From Brevibacillus choshinensis (lineage in GTDB: Bacteria > Bacillota > Bacilli > Brevibacillales > Brevibacillaceae), in NCBI RefSeq assembly GCF_001420695.1, contig NZ_LJJB01000013.1:62065-126064 (forward strand): DNA of 64,000 nt, written 5' to 3'. The translations under genes and the position numbers were made by a program. The notes under the pieces were generated by a model. It saw nothing but the letters and a program-made list of their open reading frames with translations. It ran no database searches and was not told where the DNA came from. Below are positions 27,275 through 35,097 of the stretch, one piece after another; the stretch's first letter is position 1; every line of letters begins with the position of its first letter.

Positions 27275-28027
27275 ATGTACTGGTTGACAAAAACGGTCGC
27301 GATACTGGCTGGTAGCATTCTGGTGGCAGGAGGCGTCAATCTGTTTTTGGTGCCCCATCGCTTGATGGACGGAGGCATGATCGGCCTCGGCCTACTCGCG
27401 ACTTACTACATGAAATTGCCGCCCGGGCTCGTGATGATTTTCGTCAGTATTCCTGTCTACATCGTTGTGTTTTTTCTTGATCGTCGGCTCTTTTTCCACA
27501 GCTTTCACGGGATGCTCATCTCATCCTTTTTCATTGATACATTGTCCGTACTGCGCGGTTGGAACCATTGGACGATAGCGAGTTCTTCTATAACAGGAGG
27601 CGTCTTGATCGGAATGGGCATCGGCTTGATGCTTGCCTACGAAACCAATACGGGAGGGACTGATCTGCTTGCCCAATTCCTCGCGAGGAGATTCCGCATG
27701 CGCGTCGCTGTGCTCATCCTTTTCATCGACGGATTGATCGTCGCTTGCTCGCTGCAGACCATCGGTGTAGAGAGAACCGTTTTTTCGCTGCTTACTATCA
27801 TTGCTGTCGCGGCTACCACTCACATGTTCAGTGGGCTGGGGAAGAGGCGACCGCCCTACACCATTTTAGGTCGGCTGGGCTCCTTTCGTGCGAGTGAGCG
27901 CGCCGCGTTCAGTCCCATCAGAGCGTCGAACAGACCTATCACAAAATCGATCTTCATGGGCGCAACAAGAAAGGGGGAAGGGAAGGGGGAATTTATGGAG
28001 AAAATAAATAGGAAAAGGATGAAATGA
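27275..28027 (+). CDS. YitT-family membrane protein lacking DUF2179
   Basis: Residues 1-190 form the YitT membrane domain with about five helices (GSILVAGGVNLFLVPHRLMD, then GIGLMLAYETNTGGTDLLAQ). Full YitT proteins end in a soluble DUF2179 domain of 50-60 residues. Here that domain is absent and the last 60 residues are basic and low in complexity (ASNRPITKSIFMGATRKGEG). I checked the other two frames after residue 190 and found no DUF2179, so this is not a simple frameshift. Function of the family is unclear. AAAGGGAGGGG precedes the ATG. Confidence 0.82.
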   Translation: MYWLTKTVAILAGSILVAGGVNLFLVPHRLMDGGMIGLGLLATYYMKLPPGLVMIFVSIPVYIVVFFLDRRLFFHSFHGMLISSFFIDTLSVLRGWNHWTIASSSITGGVLIGMGIGLMLAYETNTGGTDLLAQFLARRFRMRVAVLILFIDGLIVACSLQTIGVERTVFSLLTIIAVAATTHMFSGLGKRRPPYTILGRLGSFRASERAAFSPIRASNRPITKSIFMGATRKGEGKGEFMEKINRKRMK

Positions 28028-28037
28028 GGGACCTGTC

Positions 28038-28979
28038 TTGTCTGCTAATACTCCTGAAATGATTACGGAACGGGTCGGTTATTTTCCCGGTCACGTGAAT
28101 ATTGGACTCGTGATCGGAAGCAGCGGTGCCATTTTGATCGACTCCGGTTTAGATACCCAAACAGCGAAAAAGTTGAAAAAAGGACTGGACGCCATCGCCC
28201 AGCCCTTGTGTGCCATTATTCAAACACACGCTCATGCCGACCACTTCGGTGGCAACGCCTACCTGCTCGGATGCTGGCCGGAAACTCAGGTGTACGCGCC
28301 ACCTTTAGAAGAAGCAATTATCCGTTATCCGATTCTCGAACCGATCTACCTGAATATGGGTGCAGAACCTCTCTCAGATTTGCGAAACAAGTTTTTGCTA
28401 GCCCAAGCTTCTCGGGTGGACCATCTCCTTCCACTGGAGGGTGAAATCGAGATCGATGGCGTACCATTCTCCATCCTTTCTCTGCCGGGACACAGCTGGC
28501 AACAGGTAGGCGTCGTGTGTGACGACATCTGCTTTGCGGCCGACAGTTATTTAGGGGAAGAAATATTGGATAAGCACAAATTGCCGTTTCTCGTGGATGC
28601 TCATGAGACGATCGCAAGTCTGGAAAAACTACTGGCGTCCAGCTACAAAGGCTATATACCTGGACACGGGCCGTACACCACCTCCTCTCAAGGTGCTGTG
28701 ACCAAAAACATCGAGCTTCATCACAAAATTTATGCGGTGATCGAGGACTTATTACAGGAAGAAAATACGTTGGAAGAGGCATTAGCTCGCCTATGTGAGC
28801 GCTTGCACATTTCCATAGAGAACGCCTCTAGCTTTGTACTATTTCGGACAGCGTTCATGGGATATCTCATCGGCTTGCACAAACAGGAGAGAGTTGGTTA
28901 TCGTTTTATTCAAAACAGGTGGTTGTGGAAGAAAAATGAGATCGTTGTTCAGGACGGAGCAGAGGGTGCTGAGAGGTAG
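28038..28979 (+). CDS. Metallo-beta-lactamase-fold hydrolase
   Basis: A 313-residue cytoplasmic protein of the MBL superfamily. The metal site is HAHADHFGGN (about residues 60-69), with later ligands in LPGHSWQQVG, FAADSYLG and YIPGHGPY. It resembles the glyoxalase II-like/Zn-hydrolase branch, and the substrate is not predictable. It starts with TTG, seven bases after GAGGG and 10 bases past the YitT stop, so it probably belongs to the same transcript. Confidence 0.88.
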   Translation: MSANTPEMITERVGYFPGHVNIGLVIGSSGAILIDSGLDTQTAKKLKKGLDAIAQPLCAIIQTHAHADHFGGNAYLLGCWPETQVYAPPLEEAIIRYPILEPIYLNMGAEPLSDLRNKFLLAQASRVDHLLPLEGEIEIDGVPFSILSLPGHSWQQVGVVCDDICFAADSYLGEEILDKHKLPFLVDAHETIASLEKLLASSYKGYIPGHGPYTTSSQGAVTKNIELHHKIYAVIEDLLQEENTLEEALARLCERLHISIENASSFVLFRTAFMGYLIGLHKQERVGYRFIQNRWLWKKNEIVVQDGAEGAER

Positions 28980-29311
28980 TCTGCGATTTCAGCCAGCTTG
29001 TGCTCGGCTGCTTCACGGACGGCTTTAGGAATGAAAAAGACTTCTTCGGAAGCAGCACTTATGTAAAACTTTGCTTCCAGATAGGGATGCCCCAGCTTGA
29101 CAGTGAGCTCACCTTTTCCTGTCGTCGTGTGAGTATAGTTCGTAGGAATTCGTAAAAAGTAGGTACTGCTGCTAGCGGAGTCATACATGACGACATCATA
29201 CGTGGGTGTGGCGTCCCCTCCTGATCGTTGAAAGCCCTGCAGTCTCAACATCTTGTCGACGTAGGAGAGTGGCTGCACGACACCGGTCAGGGTTTTGTTT
29301 TTTAACCGCAT
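28949..29311 (-). CDS. Hypothetical protein, 120 residues
   Basis: A soluble protein starting MRLKNKTLTGVVQPLSYVDK. The ATG at 29311 has GAGGAGG six bases upstream. The pattern of central beta strands and a C-terminal helix (PKAVREAAEHKLAEIADYLS) is slightly YugN-like, but I cannot assign a family. Its 3' end overlaps the end of the convergent MBL gene by 31 bases. Confidence 0.65.
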   Translation of the reverse strand: MRLKNKTLTGVVQPLSYVDKMLRLQGFQRSGGDATPTYDVVMYDSASSSTYFLRIPTNYTHTTTGKGELTVKLGHPYLEAKFYISAASEEVFFIPKAVREAAEHKLAEIADYLSAPSAPS

Positions 29312-29417
29312 GAACATCCTCCTCGGCTCAACCTTTAAGTATTCAGGTTTGGTATCATCCTATGTAGGGCATTCACAATTCAGACTTGTAGAAAAAGAAA
29401 AGAAGGAGTGGACCAAC

Positions 29418-30266
29418 ATGAATCACCATGCTGATTTACATACGCATACAAAAGCATCCGATGGTACGTGCGATCCGGTGGAAAACGTACGCCTCGCCAA
29501 AGAAGCCGGACTGACGGCTGTCGCTATTACCGACCATGATACGGTGGCAGGTGTTCCGGCTGCATTGGAAGCCGGAGCGGAATTAGGTCTAGAGGTCATT
29601 CCCGGTGTAGAGGTCAGCTCCGTGGGACGGGGACAAGATATTCACGTACTCGGTTACTTTGTTCCGTATGAGGACCCATCCTTTCAAGAACGGTTGGTCG
29701 GCCTGCGGGAAACGAGGCATGAACGCAATCAGCTGCTGATCGCTCGGCTACAGGAACTGGGGATTCCCATTACTTTGGAAAACGTGTATCGCCGCAAGCA
29801 AGGAACGGACAAGAATATCGGGCGACCCCATATTGCCGAAGAACTGATGGAGCTCGGTGTGGTTGCGTCCATCAATGAGGCGTTCGAGAAATACTTGGGC
29901 AAGGAAGGCGCTGCTTACGTCAATCCACCGCGGATCTCGCCACAGGAAGCGATTACCTTGATCAAAGAGGCGGGGGGAGCGGCTGTCTTGGCGCATCCTG
30001 GCTTGTATGACGCCGACGATTTGGTGCAGGAGCTGATTGCCTTTGGGCTGGATGGGATCGAAGTGAATCATCCGGACAACAATGCTGAACAGCGCGCCCG
30101 TTACACAGCTTGGGCAAATGAACATGGCCTCGTCATGACGGGAGGTTCCGATTTCCACGGCTGGCGCGGGGAAGAGCCGTTTCATGCGATGCTCGGGACG
30201 CATACGGCACCGATGGAAGCAGTGGAGAGGCTGCGTCAGGTAGCAGCGAATCGGAAAGGGAAATAG
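29418..30266 (+). CDS. PHP-domain phosphoesterase (RNase AM/TrpH-like)
   Basis: A 282-residue PHP (polymerase and histidinol phosphatase) protein. Metal motifs: HADLHTHTKASDGT at the start, ITDHDT near residue 46, PGVEVSS near residue 70, VLAHPG and a final GGSDFHG. Relatives such as YciV/RnaAM act as 5'-3' exonuclease or 3',5'-nucleotide bisphosphate phosphatase. AAGGAGTGG precedes the ATG at 29418; the open frame to 29295 has no ribosome site. Confidence 0.9.
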   Translation: MNHHADLHTHTKASDGTCDPVENVRLAKEAGLTAVAITDHDTVAGVPAALEAGAELGLEVIPGVEVSSVGRGQDIHVLGYFVPYEDPSFQERLVGLRETRHERNQLLIARLQELGIPITLENVYRRKQGTDKNIGRPHIAEELMELGVVASINEAFEKYLGKEGAAYVNPPRISPQEAITLIKEAGGAAVLAHPGLYDADDLVQELIAFGLDGIEVNHPDNNAEQRARYTAWANEHGLVMTGGSDFHGWRGEEPFHAMLGTHTAPMEAVERLRQVAANRKGK

Positions 30267-30286
30267 GTTGGTTACGCAGTGAAAGG

Positions 30287-30329
30287 AAGCCCCCGACTGC
30301 CACGTATGAAAACGTGTGGACAGGGGCTT
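30287..30329 (+). terminator. Probable terminator hairpin
   Basis: AAGCCCC/GGGGCTT outer stem with an inner CCACGT/ACGTGTGG pairing, after the PHP gene. The T-run is short (TTTC), so efficiency is uncertain. Confidence 0.5.
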
Positions 30330-30356
30330 TCGTACGTTCGATCTACACGACACTAC

Positions 30357-30782
30357 TCAATCAGTCACAGCGAGAACAAATGCAAGCCCGAGCCACAGGC
30401 AGAGTGGGCTATAGAACCATGTATCGTTTCGGGCAAAATGTGTTTGCCTGACTCGCTTAAAAAATCCAACGTAGCGGAAATCACCCATAGCTCGGAGGCA
30501 AAAGACGGCTGCACAAAGGATGCACCCCCATCGGATCAGCCTCTCAGATAGGAGCGCGTACAGGTAACCGCTCTGAGCGAGGAGCAGATAACTGGCAAAG
30601 AAAATCAAAAACGCCACACCTACTGTCGCTGCCTTTCCTGGTGAAAAGAGGCGGCGGGAATCATCTTCTCTACGGGGGATGGTAGCCTCCAGTCCCCATT
30701 TTCCACCGACTACCCAGTATAGATGGAGCAGGGAAAGGAAGAGTAAAATGGCAGCCGAGGATAAGATAAAGGCGATTTTCAT
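30357..30782 (-). CDS. DUF3995 membrane protein
   Basis: A 141-residue membrane protein with four hydrophobic helices. It has the DUF3995 hallmarks LHLYWVVGGKWG near residue 20 and AMGDFRYVGFFKRVRQTHFA near the C-terminus. Function of the family is unknown. It lies downstream of a TetR gene on the same strand. Its promoter region carries the same palindrome as the TetR promoter, so it is a likely target of that repressor. AGGAGGATG precedes the ATG. Confidence 0.85.
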   Translation of the reverse strand: MKIAFILSSAAILLFLSLLHLYWVVGGKWGLEATIPRREDDSRRLFSPGKAATVGVAFLIFFASYLLLAQSGYLYALLSERLIRWGCILCAAVFCLRAMGDFRYVGFFKRVRQTHFARNDTWFYSPLCLWLGLAFVLAVTD

Positions 30783-30812
30783 GACATCATCCTCCTGATT
30801 ATTGCGATTTTC

Positions 30813-30835
30813 AAAAGATACGCATCCGTATGTTT
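30813..30835. promoter_or_regulatory. TetR operator 1 (DUF3995 promoter)
   Basis: The palindrome ATACG-N4-CGTAT is flanked by AAAAG and GTTTT. It lies just downstream of a leftward promoter and matches the site at 31412-31434 at every stem position. Confidence 0.72.
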
Positions 30836-30847
30836 TGGGTACTGAAA

Positions 30848-30877
30848 ATCCTAGGCAACAGTGTGAAGCCGTTGCAA
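30848..30877 (-). promoter_or_regulatory. Candidate promoter of the DUF3995 gene
   Basis: Read leftward: TTGCAA, 18 bases, TAGGAT. The -10 matches that of the TetR promoter. The operator begins about 12 bases downstream. Confidence 0.5.
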
Positions 30878-30888
30878 TGGGAAAATCT

Positions 30889-31401
30889 TCAGGTCCACTT
30901 CAATAACATCTCCATCGGATCCTGAATGGGGTAAGGGGTGTCAAGCTCAGAGCGGACCAGCCATCCCACGTACAGGAGATAGGCGAGGTGAGCCCGTGCT
31001 TCTGCCTCAGCTGGTGGCGCTCCCTTTTTTTGATAAAGGGTGGCGACATAATGAATTCGCCGCTTCTCAATGGTCGCGATTCGTTGACTGAGAACAGGGT
31101 TTTGTTTGGCCCAAGAATACATCGCTGCTTCCACCTTTTTCTCGGTCGCAAAGACAAAGGACAAAAGCTGTTCCAGCGTACTATCCGCATCGTGGGCGTT
31201 GATGATTCGCTCTGTCGCATGCTCTTCCCAATAGTCAATCATGGAGTCAAGCAAATCCTGACGATCCTGAAAGTGATGATAAAAGCTTCCCTTGCTAATG
31301 TTCATCCGTCGGGCAAGCGCTTCGACTCGAACCCCGTCAATGCCTGTTTCGGCCAATGTTTGGAGGCAAGCCTTGATCCAATCCTCTCGCATATATTGCA
31401 T
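30889..31401 (-). CDS. TetR/AcrR-family repressor
   Basis: A 170-residue TetR-type regulator with its helix-turn-helix in the first 50 residues (VRVEALARRMNISKGSFYHH, followed by FQDRQDLLDSMIDYW). The C-terminal ligand domain is unassigned. GAGGTG sits four bases before the ATG. A near-consensus promoter and a palindrome are upstream. The identical palindrome ahead of the DUF3995 gene suggests that it represses both itself and that gene. The ligand is unknown. Confidence 0.88.
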   Translation of the reverse strand: MQYMREDWIKACLQTLAETGIDGVRVEALARRMNISKGSFYHHFQDRQDLLDSMIDYWEEHATERIINAHDADSTLEQLLSFVFATEKKVEAAMYSWAKQNPVLSQRIATIEKRRIHYVATLYQKKGAPPAEAEARAHLAYLLYVGWLVRSELDTPYPIQDPMEMLLKWT

Positions 31402-31411
31402 GATTCACCTC

Positions 31412-31434
31412 GAAGATACGGTAGCGTATGTTTT
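31412..31434. promoter_or_regulatory. TetR operator 2 (autoregulatory)
   Basis: ATACG-N4-CGTAT with GAAG and GTTTT flanks, placed about 11-33 bases before the tetR start and just after its -10 box. It shares the stem and right flank with operator 1. Confidence 0.75.
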
Positions 31435-31441
31435 CGTTTCC

Positions 31442-31470
31442 ATCCTATTCCTTTAGGGGACGCGTGTCAA
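31442..31470 (-). promoter_or_regulatory. SigA-type promoter of tetR
   Basis: Read leftward: a perfect TTGACA, 17-base spacer, TAGGAT. The operator covers the predicted start of transcription. Confidence 0.75.
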
Positions 31471-31472
31471 AT

Positions 31473-31511
31473 AAAAAAAGCCCTCGATTCGTTTGAACGA
31501 ACTCGAGGGCA
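31473..31511 (-). terminator. Intrinsic terminator (leftward)
   Basis: Read leftward: GCCCTCGA-loop-TCGAGGGC followed by TTTTTTTATTTG. It ends the GNAT gene and insulates the tetR promoter directly beyond it. Confidence 0.88.
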
Positions 31512-31535
31512 TGTTCATTTTAGGTACTCTGTTGA

Positions 31536-31985
31536 TTAACGCAGCGCTTTTACCATCGCGATATGCTCGATACCCGCTTCATCAAACACGTCACCATGTG
31601 GCTCATAGCCGAGCTTTTCATAGAATCGTTGTGCATGTGTCTGCGCATTCAGCTTCAAGGTCTCATAGTTTTGCTTGTGAGCATTTTCTTCCATCGCGAG
31701 CATGATCAGACGGCCAAGACCCGTTCCGCGCTCCGTTTTGTTGACCGCGACACGCTCTACCTTGCCAACGCCTGGGGCATAAGGACGCAAGCGGCTAGCG
31801 CCTACGGGAGTTTCCCCAGCATACGCGACGAAGTGAGTCGTTCCGCTGTTTGCTTCATCGTGCTCGTCGATTTCCAGATCGGCTGGCACTTCCTGTTCTT
31901 CGATAAACACGAGACGGCGCACAGAGAGGGCATCCGCCATTTCTTTTTCAGATTGCACGGTTTGGATCAGATATGTTTTGTTCAT
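31536..31985 (-). CDS. GNAT-family N-acetyltransferase
   Basis: A 149-residue GNAT fold. The acetyl-CoA loop is KTERGTGLGRLIM (Q/RxxGxG/A form) after VERVAVN. LNAQTHAQRFYEKLGYEPHG and a final EAGIEHIAMVKAL are typical of the YjcF/ElaA-like group. The acceptor is unknown. It is followed by a terminator. Confidence 0.9.
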   Translation of the reverse strand: MNKTYLIQTVQSEKEMADALSVRRLVFIEEQEVPADLEIDEHDEANSGTTHFVAYAGETPVGASRLRPYAPGVGKVERVAVNKTERGTGLGRLIMLAMEENAHKQNYETLKLNAQTHAQRFYEKLGYEPHGDVFDEAGIEHIAMVKALR

Positions 31986-32011
31986 GCTGAAGAAACACGT
32001 CCTTTAATGGC

Positions 32012-32048
32012 AAAAGATCCCTCCCTGCCAGGGTGACAGGGAGGGTCG
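32012..32048 (-). terminator. Intrinsic terminator (leftward)
   Basis: Read leftward: GACCCTCCCTGTCA...TGGCAGGGAGGGATC then TTTTG. It ends the 2H phosphoesterase gene. Confidence 0.75.
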
Positions 32049-32066
32049 TTGGGTACGCATGTAAGG

Positions 32067-32576
32067 TTACTTTTTCAGCAGGAAGGTCTGGTAAACGCTC
32101 CAGATGCCATCCTCCAGTTGATAGATTAGGTGGAAGCGATCCACTTCAGAAGTCAGATCGATCTTGGCCATGCTCATCTGCCCGGTCAGGTCACGCAGCT
32201 CATCGTCCGATAGATCGCGTCCGATGGTCAAATGAGGAACGTAAGCATAAGTTTCCTTTTCGTTCACACATTGGTTGGCGATCTTTTGATGCAGCTGAGT
32301 GAAGGGCTCTTTATTTTGTAAAGCCAGGTAGATCACATTGGTGGTCGGATGGAAAGACGATACCCGATGAAATTGAGCCGTAAAGCTCTCAGTAGAGGAG
32401 GCGACTTGCTCCAGGTGACTTACCAGTTCTGGCAAGTTGGTCTCATCTAGTTCAAAGCCTTCTTTCAACCGGATATACGGAGGGATCAGGGCATATGCCG
32501 AGTCGTAACGCTTCCGGTAAGAGTTGGCGACCTCTTGCACCTTGCTGGACGGGAATACTACGATACTGTACATCAT
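32067..32576 (-). CDS. YjcG-like 2H phosphoesterase with one degenerate motif
   Basis: Similar in layout to Bacillus YjcG (VVFPSSKVQEVANSYRKRYD, then DRFHLIYQLEDGIWSVYQTF). 2H enzymes need two HxTx motifs. The second is present (PHLTIGRDLSDDE). At the first, where YjcG reads PPHLTL, this protein reads PPYIRL, so both the His and the Thr are lost. It may bind RNA ends without cutting. The ATG at 32576 follows GGAGGAG by about 8 bases. Confidence 0.85.
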   Translation of the reverse strand: MMYSIVVFPSSKVQEVANSYRKRYDSAYALIPPYIRLKEGFELDETNLPELVSHLEQVASSTESFTAQFHRVSSFHPTTNVIYLALQNKEPFTQLHQKIANQCVNEKETYAYVPHLTIGRDLSDDELRDLTGQMSMAKIDLTSEVDRFHLIYQLEDGIWSVYQTFLLKK

Positions 32577-32735
32577 GAGAACCACTCCTCCTTCACTATC
32601 AAACAAGTATCTTTATTTATATGGTTATCTTGCTATTTTAACAGAAAATTCTTCATTTGTGTAATGTTATGCGTGGGTCTGTATATTCCTCCTGCCACAG
32701 GAAAGACTGTGTAGTGCAGGGAGGTGCCGTACAAC

Positions 32736-32894
32736 ATGTATATGGCCATGATGATCACATTTATTTTTCTAGTCCTGCTTTTACTGTCTGTGCTGACCTT
32801 TACCATCCTCTCAGCCATCCGCAGAGTGGAGTTTGAAGAGGCGCTGGTTACACCAGTGAAGGACGAAGGTCCGCAAGAAGAACAGCCACGGTAA
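32736..32894 (+). CDS. Small single-pass membrane protein, 52 residues
   Basis: A short frame with a good GGGAGGTG site about 10 bases before the ATG. The first 28 residues are one hydrophobic helix (MITFIFLVLLLLSVLTFTIL), followed by a charged tail (RRVEFEEALVTPVKDEG). It ends three bases before the convergent esterase gene. Its composition and ribosome site support a real gene. Function unknown. Confidence 0.65.
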   Translation: MYMAMMITFIFLVLLLLSVLTFTILSAIRRVEFEEALVTPVKDEGPQEEQPR

Positions 32895-32896
32895 GT

Positions 32897-33601
32897 TTAC
32901 CCAAACAGCGAACGCAGCATACGCGGTAAATTCGCTTGCCAGTGGCCCCACGTATGGTCACCCTCAAAGGTCTCGTAGACCAGGGTGGCCATTTTCGTTT
33001 GCAAAATGTCACGCAGCTCCTCGTTTGCAGCTACGAGATCCAGTGGCCCGCGAGCGGAGGTAACAGCCGTTTCTTCTGTGCCAATCTCCAGATAGATCGT
33101 GTAAGGTACTTCAAATGCTGTATCTGCTACCCGACGATTCAGCTGTGCATCCATCGCAATCGATTGGCAAGCGATCTGCCCAAAGGTGTGGGGATACGCG
33201 AAGGCGGTAAACAAGGAAACCACGCCGCCCAAAGATTCACCGATCAGCGTCCGTGCATTGCCCAGTGTCTCCGTCGAGTAATGCGAATCGATATAGCTCA
33301 CGACCTCATCCGCCAGAAAACGCCGGTAAGCGAGATGCTCGCTACCATCCGGGTGGTAACGGTCTTGACGCTTTTTCTTGTCCACGGGAAGGAAGACGGC
33401 CACCAGGTCAGGCAGTTCTTTTTCCCCGATCATGCGATCCAACAGCGTAGCCATCCGGCCCATCGCCAGGTAGTCATCTCCATCCTGTATGTATAGGACG
33501 GGATAGGAATAGAGCGGAGAATAGCGCTCCGGGGTATAGACGATCAGCTTTTCCGGCGTTCCCAAATGCCGGCTGTCCAAGATGATTTCCTCAAGAGCCA
33601 C
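32897..33601 (-). CDS. Alpha/beta-hydrolase esterase (enterochelin esterase-like)
   Basis: A 234-residue cytoplasmic hydrolase of the esterase D/enterochelin esterase type. The nucleophile elbow is IGESLGGVVS (Ser near residue 120), with an oxyanion-side strand PVLYIQDGDDYL and a C-terminal His in GDHTWGHWQ. It could open siderophore esters or other esters. No siderophore genes are adjacent. AGGAGG precedes the ATG. Confidence 0.87.
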   Translation of the reverse strand: MALEEIILDSRHLGTPEKLIVYTPERYSPLYSYPVLYIQDGDDYLAMGRMATLLDRMIGEKELPDLVAVFLPVDKKKRQDRYHPDGSEHLAYRRFLADEVVSYIDSHYSTETLGNARTLIGESLGGVVSLFTAFAYPHTFGQIACQSIAMDAQLNRRVADTAFEVPYTIYLEIGTEETAVTSARGPLDLVAANEELRDILQTKMATLVYETFEGDHTWGHWQANLPRMLRSLFG

Positions 33602-33871
33602 AAGCTTGTCCTCCTTATGGGATGTTCTGGTGAATATTATACAGGAGAGGACGTGCTTGGACGAGAGTCGTGTGTGGGAAGTGAGATATTTAGTAAACGT
33701 GATTGGGGAAAGGTAAACAAAGGCATCATTTTTTTCTTCTAGTCCACCAGGCTTGGCTCCACTTTACTTAAAACTTTTCCACTCCGAGTGAAACATTGTC
33801 GCAATTTTGTCACCATATGATACTATGGTAGAAAACGACTTCACTCGATTTGCGGAAGGGGTTGTCTCTAT

Positions 33872-34462
33872 ATGAAGAAGCAAGTGCACAGCATCGAAGT
33901 CAGAAACGCCGCCCTCAAACGCCTGGCAGAACGAGGAGTAACGGTGGAGGACATTGCAGAAATCGTGTATCTCATGCAATCGCCTTACCATCCTGACCTG
34001 ACGTTGGCACCATGTATCGAGAGCGTGAAAGCAGTACTGGAAAAAAGGGAAATGCAACACGCCATCCTAGTTGGCGTTGAGTTGGATACGTTAGCGGAGA
34101 AAGGCTTGCTGTCCGAGCCGCTCCAGTCGATTATTGCATCAGATGAAGGCCTGTTTGGCTGCGACGAGACATTGGCGCTCGGCTCTGTTTTTGGTTATGG
34201 AAGCATCGCGGTGACTACCTTTGGGCATTTGGATAAGCACAAGGTAGGGGTCATCAAGCGTCTGGATACCAAATCTGCGGAGGGGCGTGTTCATACCTTC
34301 CTGGATGATCTCGTAGCGAGCGTGGCTGCTAATGCGTCAAGTCGGATGGCTCACCGGATGCGGGATGAGCAGGAGGCCGAGGCGGCGCGGGTGGAAGCGC
34401 TCGGTGTGGAGCTGAAGGTCGTCGAAGAGAAGGATGGAGATGGGACCGAGCAGGCTGGGTAA
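33872..34462 (+). CDS. Phosphatidylglycerophosphatase A-like protein (YutG type)
   Basis: A 196-residue member of the PgpA superfamily in its soluble Bacillales form. It has LALGSVFGYGSIAVTTFGHL, DKHKVGVIKRLD and VHTFLDDLVASVAANASSR. PgpA enzymes dephosphorylate phosphatidylglycerophosphate; the soluble YutG-like proteins have not been clearly assigned. GGAAGGGG lies upstream of the ATG. The last 30 residues are a charged extension. Confidence 0.85.
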   Translation: MKKQVHSIEVRNAALKRLAERGVTVEDIAEIVYLMQSPYHPDLTLAPCIESVKAVLEKREMQHAILVGVELDTLAEKGLLSEPLQSIIASDEGLFGCDETLALGSVFGYGSIAVTTFGHLDKHKVGVIKRLDTKSAEGRVHTFLDDLVASVAANASSRMAHRMRDEQEAEAARVEALGVELKVVEEKDGDGTEQAG

Positions 34463-34801
34463 GGTGCTCGGTATAATGTTTGAATAGATGAGGATCATGG
34501 AGCCATTCTCTGCTCGAGGGAGAGTTGTTGTGGTTGTTGTTGCAATTGGCTACACGCTGCAACTTTCGTAGATTAGGCTGAGCAGAGAATGGCTTTCTCA
34601 TGTGAGGGTTGTTGCGTGGATAGATCGGGTGCGCAATGAATAGCCTCGCATTTCTAACGTTCGTCTTGGATTCGTTTCGGGAGAGTTCCTGTCTAGGTGA
34701 AAAAGAGGGGAAAATCCTGCATAAAATGAATCCCGGACATGTATTTTTTGGTGACCTTTTGGTGGGAGTGAAAAAATTTACTAGAAAATATGTTTTTCCT
34801 C
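34463..34801. other. Intergenic region with long inverted repeat
   Basis: The stop of the PgpA-like gene lies inside one hairpin (ACCGAGCA/TGCTCGGT, 34445-34472). A second element from 34501 to 34594 has a perfect 15-bp stem (AGCCATTCTCTGCTC and its complement) around a 64-base G/T-rich loop that contains a smaller GTTGC/GCAAC stem. It may be a terminator with an unusually large loop or a structured RNA. The rest shows no gene. Confidence 0.5.
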
Positions 34802-34830
34802 TTGAATTTCGTTTTGTCATGCTGTATAGT
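34802..34830 (+). promoter_or_regulatory. tRNA promoter
   Basis: TTGAAT, 17-base spacer, TATAGT, ending 30 bases before the first tRNA. Confidence 0.75.
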
Positions 34831-34860
34831 AATAAATGTGATCGACGTCCGGTGCGATTG

Positions 34861-34937
34861 GGGCCCTTAGCTCAGTTGGTCAGAGCGGTCGGCTCATAAC
34901 CGATTGGTCGTAGGTTCGAGTCCTACAGGGCCCACCA
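34861..34937 (+). tRNA. tRNA with CAT anticodon (likely Ile2, possibly Met)
   Basis: A complete cloverleaf with acceptor stem GGGCCCT/AGGGCCC, encoded CCA, TTCGAGTCC T-arm and anticodon loop CTCATAA. The body (GGCTCATAACC and T-arm) is closer to tRNA-Ile2, whose C34 is changed to lysidine, than to elongator tRNA-Met. Confidence 0.93.
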
Positions 34938-34980
34938 TTAAACGAGTACATTGATGTTTAAGATCACATACATATCCCAT

Positions 34981-35056
34981 GATCCGGTAGCTCAGTTGGG
35001 AGAGCACCATCTTGACAGGGTGGGGGTCGCTGGTTCGAACCCAGTCCGGATCACCA
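34981..35056 (+). tRNA. tRNA-Val(GAC)
   Basis: A complete cloverleaf with acceptor GATCCGG/CCGGATC, encoded CCA, D-arm AGCTCAGTTGGGAGAGC and anticodon loop TTGACAG. Its 3' end is the left boundary of the genomic island: the same bases recur at 51518-51548. Confidence 0.95.
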
Positions 35057-35058
35057 TA
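35028..35058 (+). repeat. attL: tRNA-Val 3' end
   Basis: The 31 bases from the T-arm through CCA-TA are identical to 51518-51548. Thirteen more bases (TTGACAGGGTGGG) are shared further upstream, with a diverged variable loop between. This is the usual mark of site-specific integration into a tRNA gene. Confidence 0.88.
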
Positions 35059-35068
35059 TTTTTAAATT

Positions 35069-35097
35069 AAGCTCCTTGATAATTCAAGGAGCTTTTT
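35069..35097 (+). terminator. Terminator after tRNA-Val (island side)
   Basis: AAGCTCCTTGA/TCAAGGAGCTT with TTTTT, 12 bases after the tRNA. It resembles the terminator after attR (AAGCCCTTGA/TCAAGGGCTT), so the element restores a terminator for the tRNA operon on integration. Confidence 0.8.
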
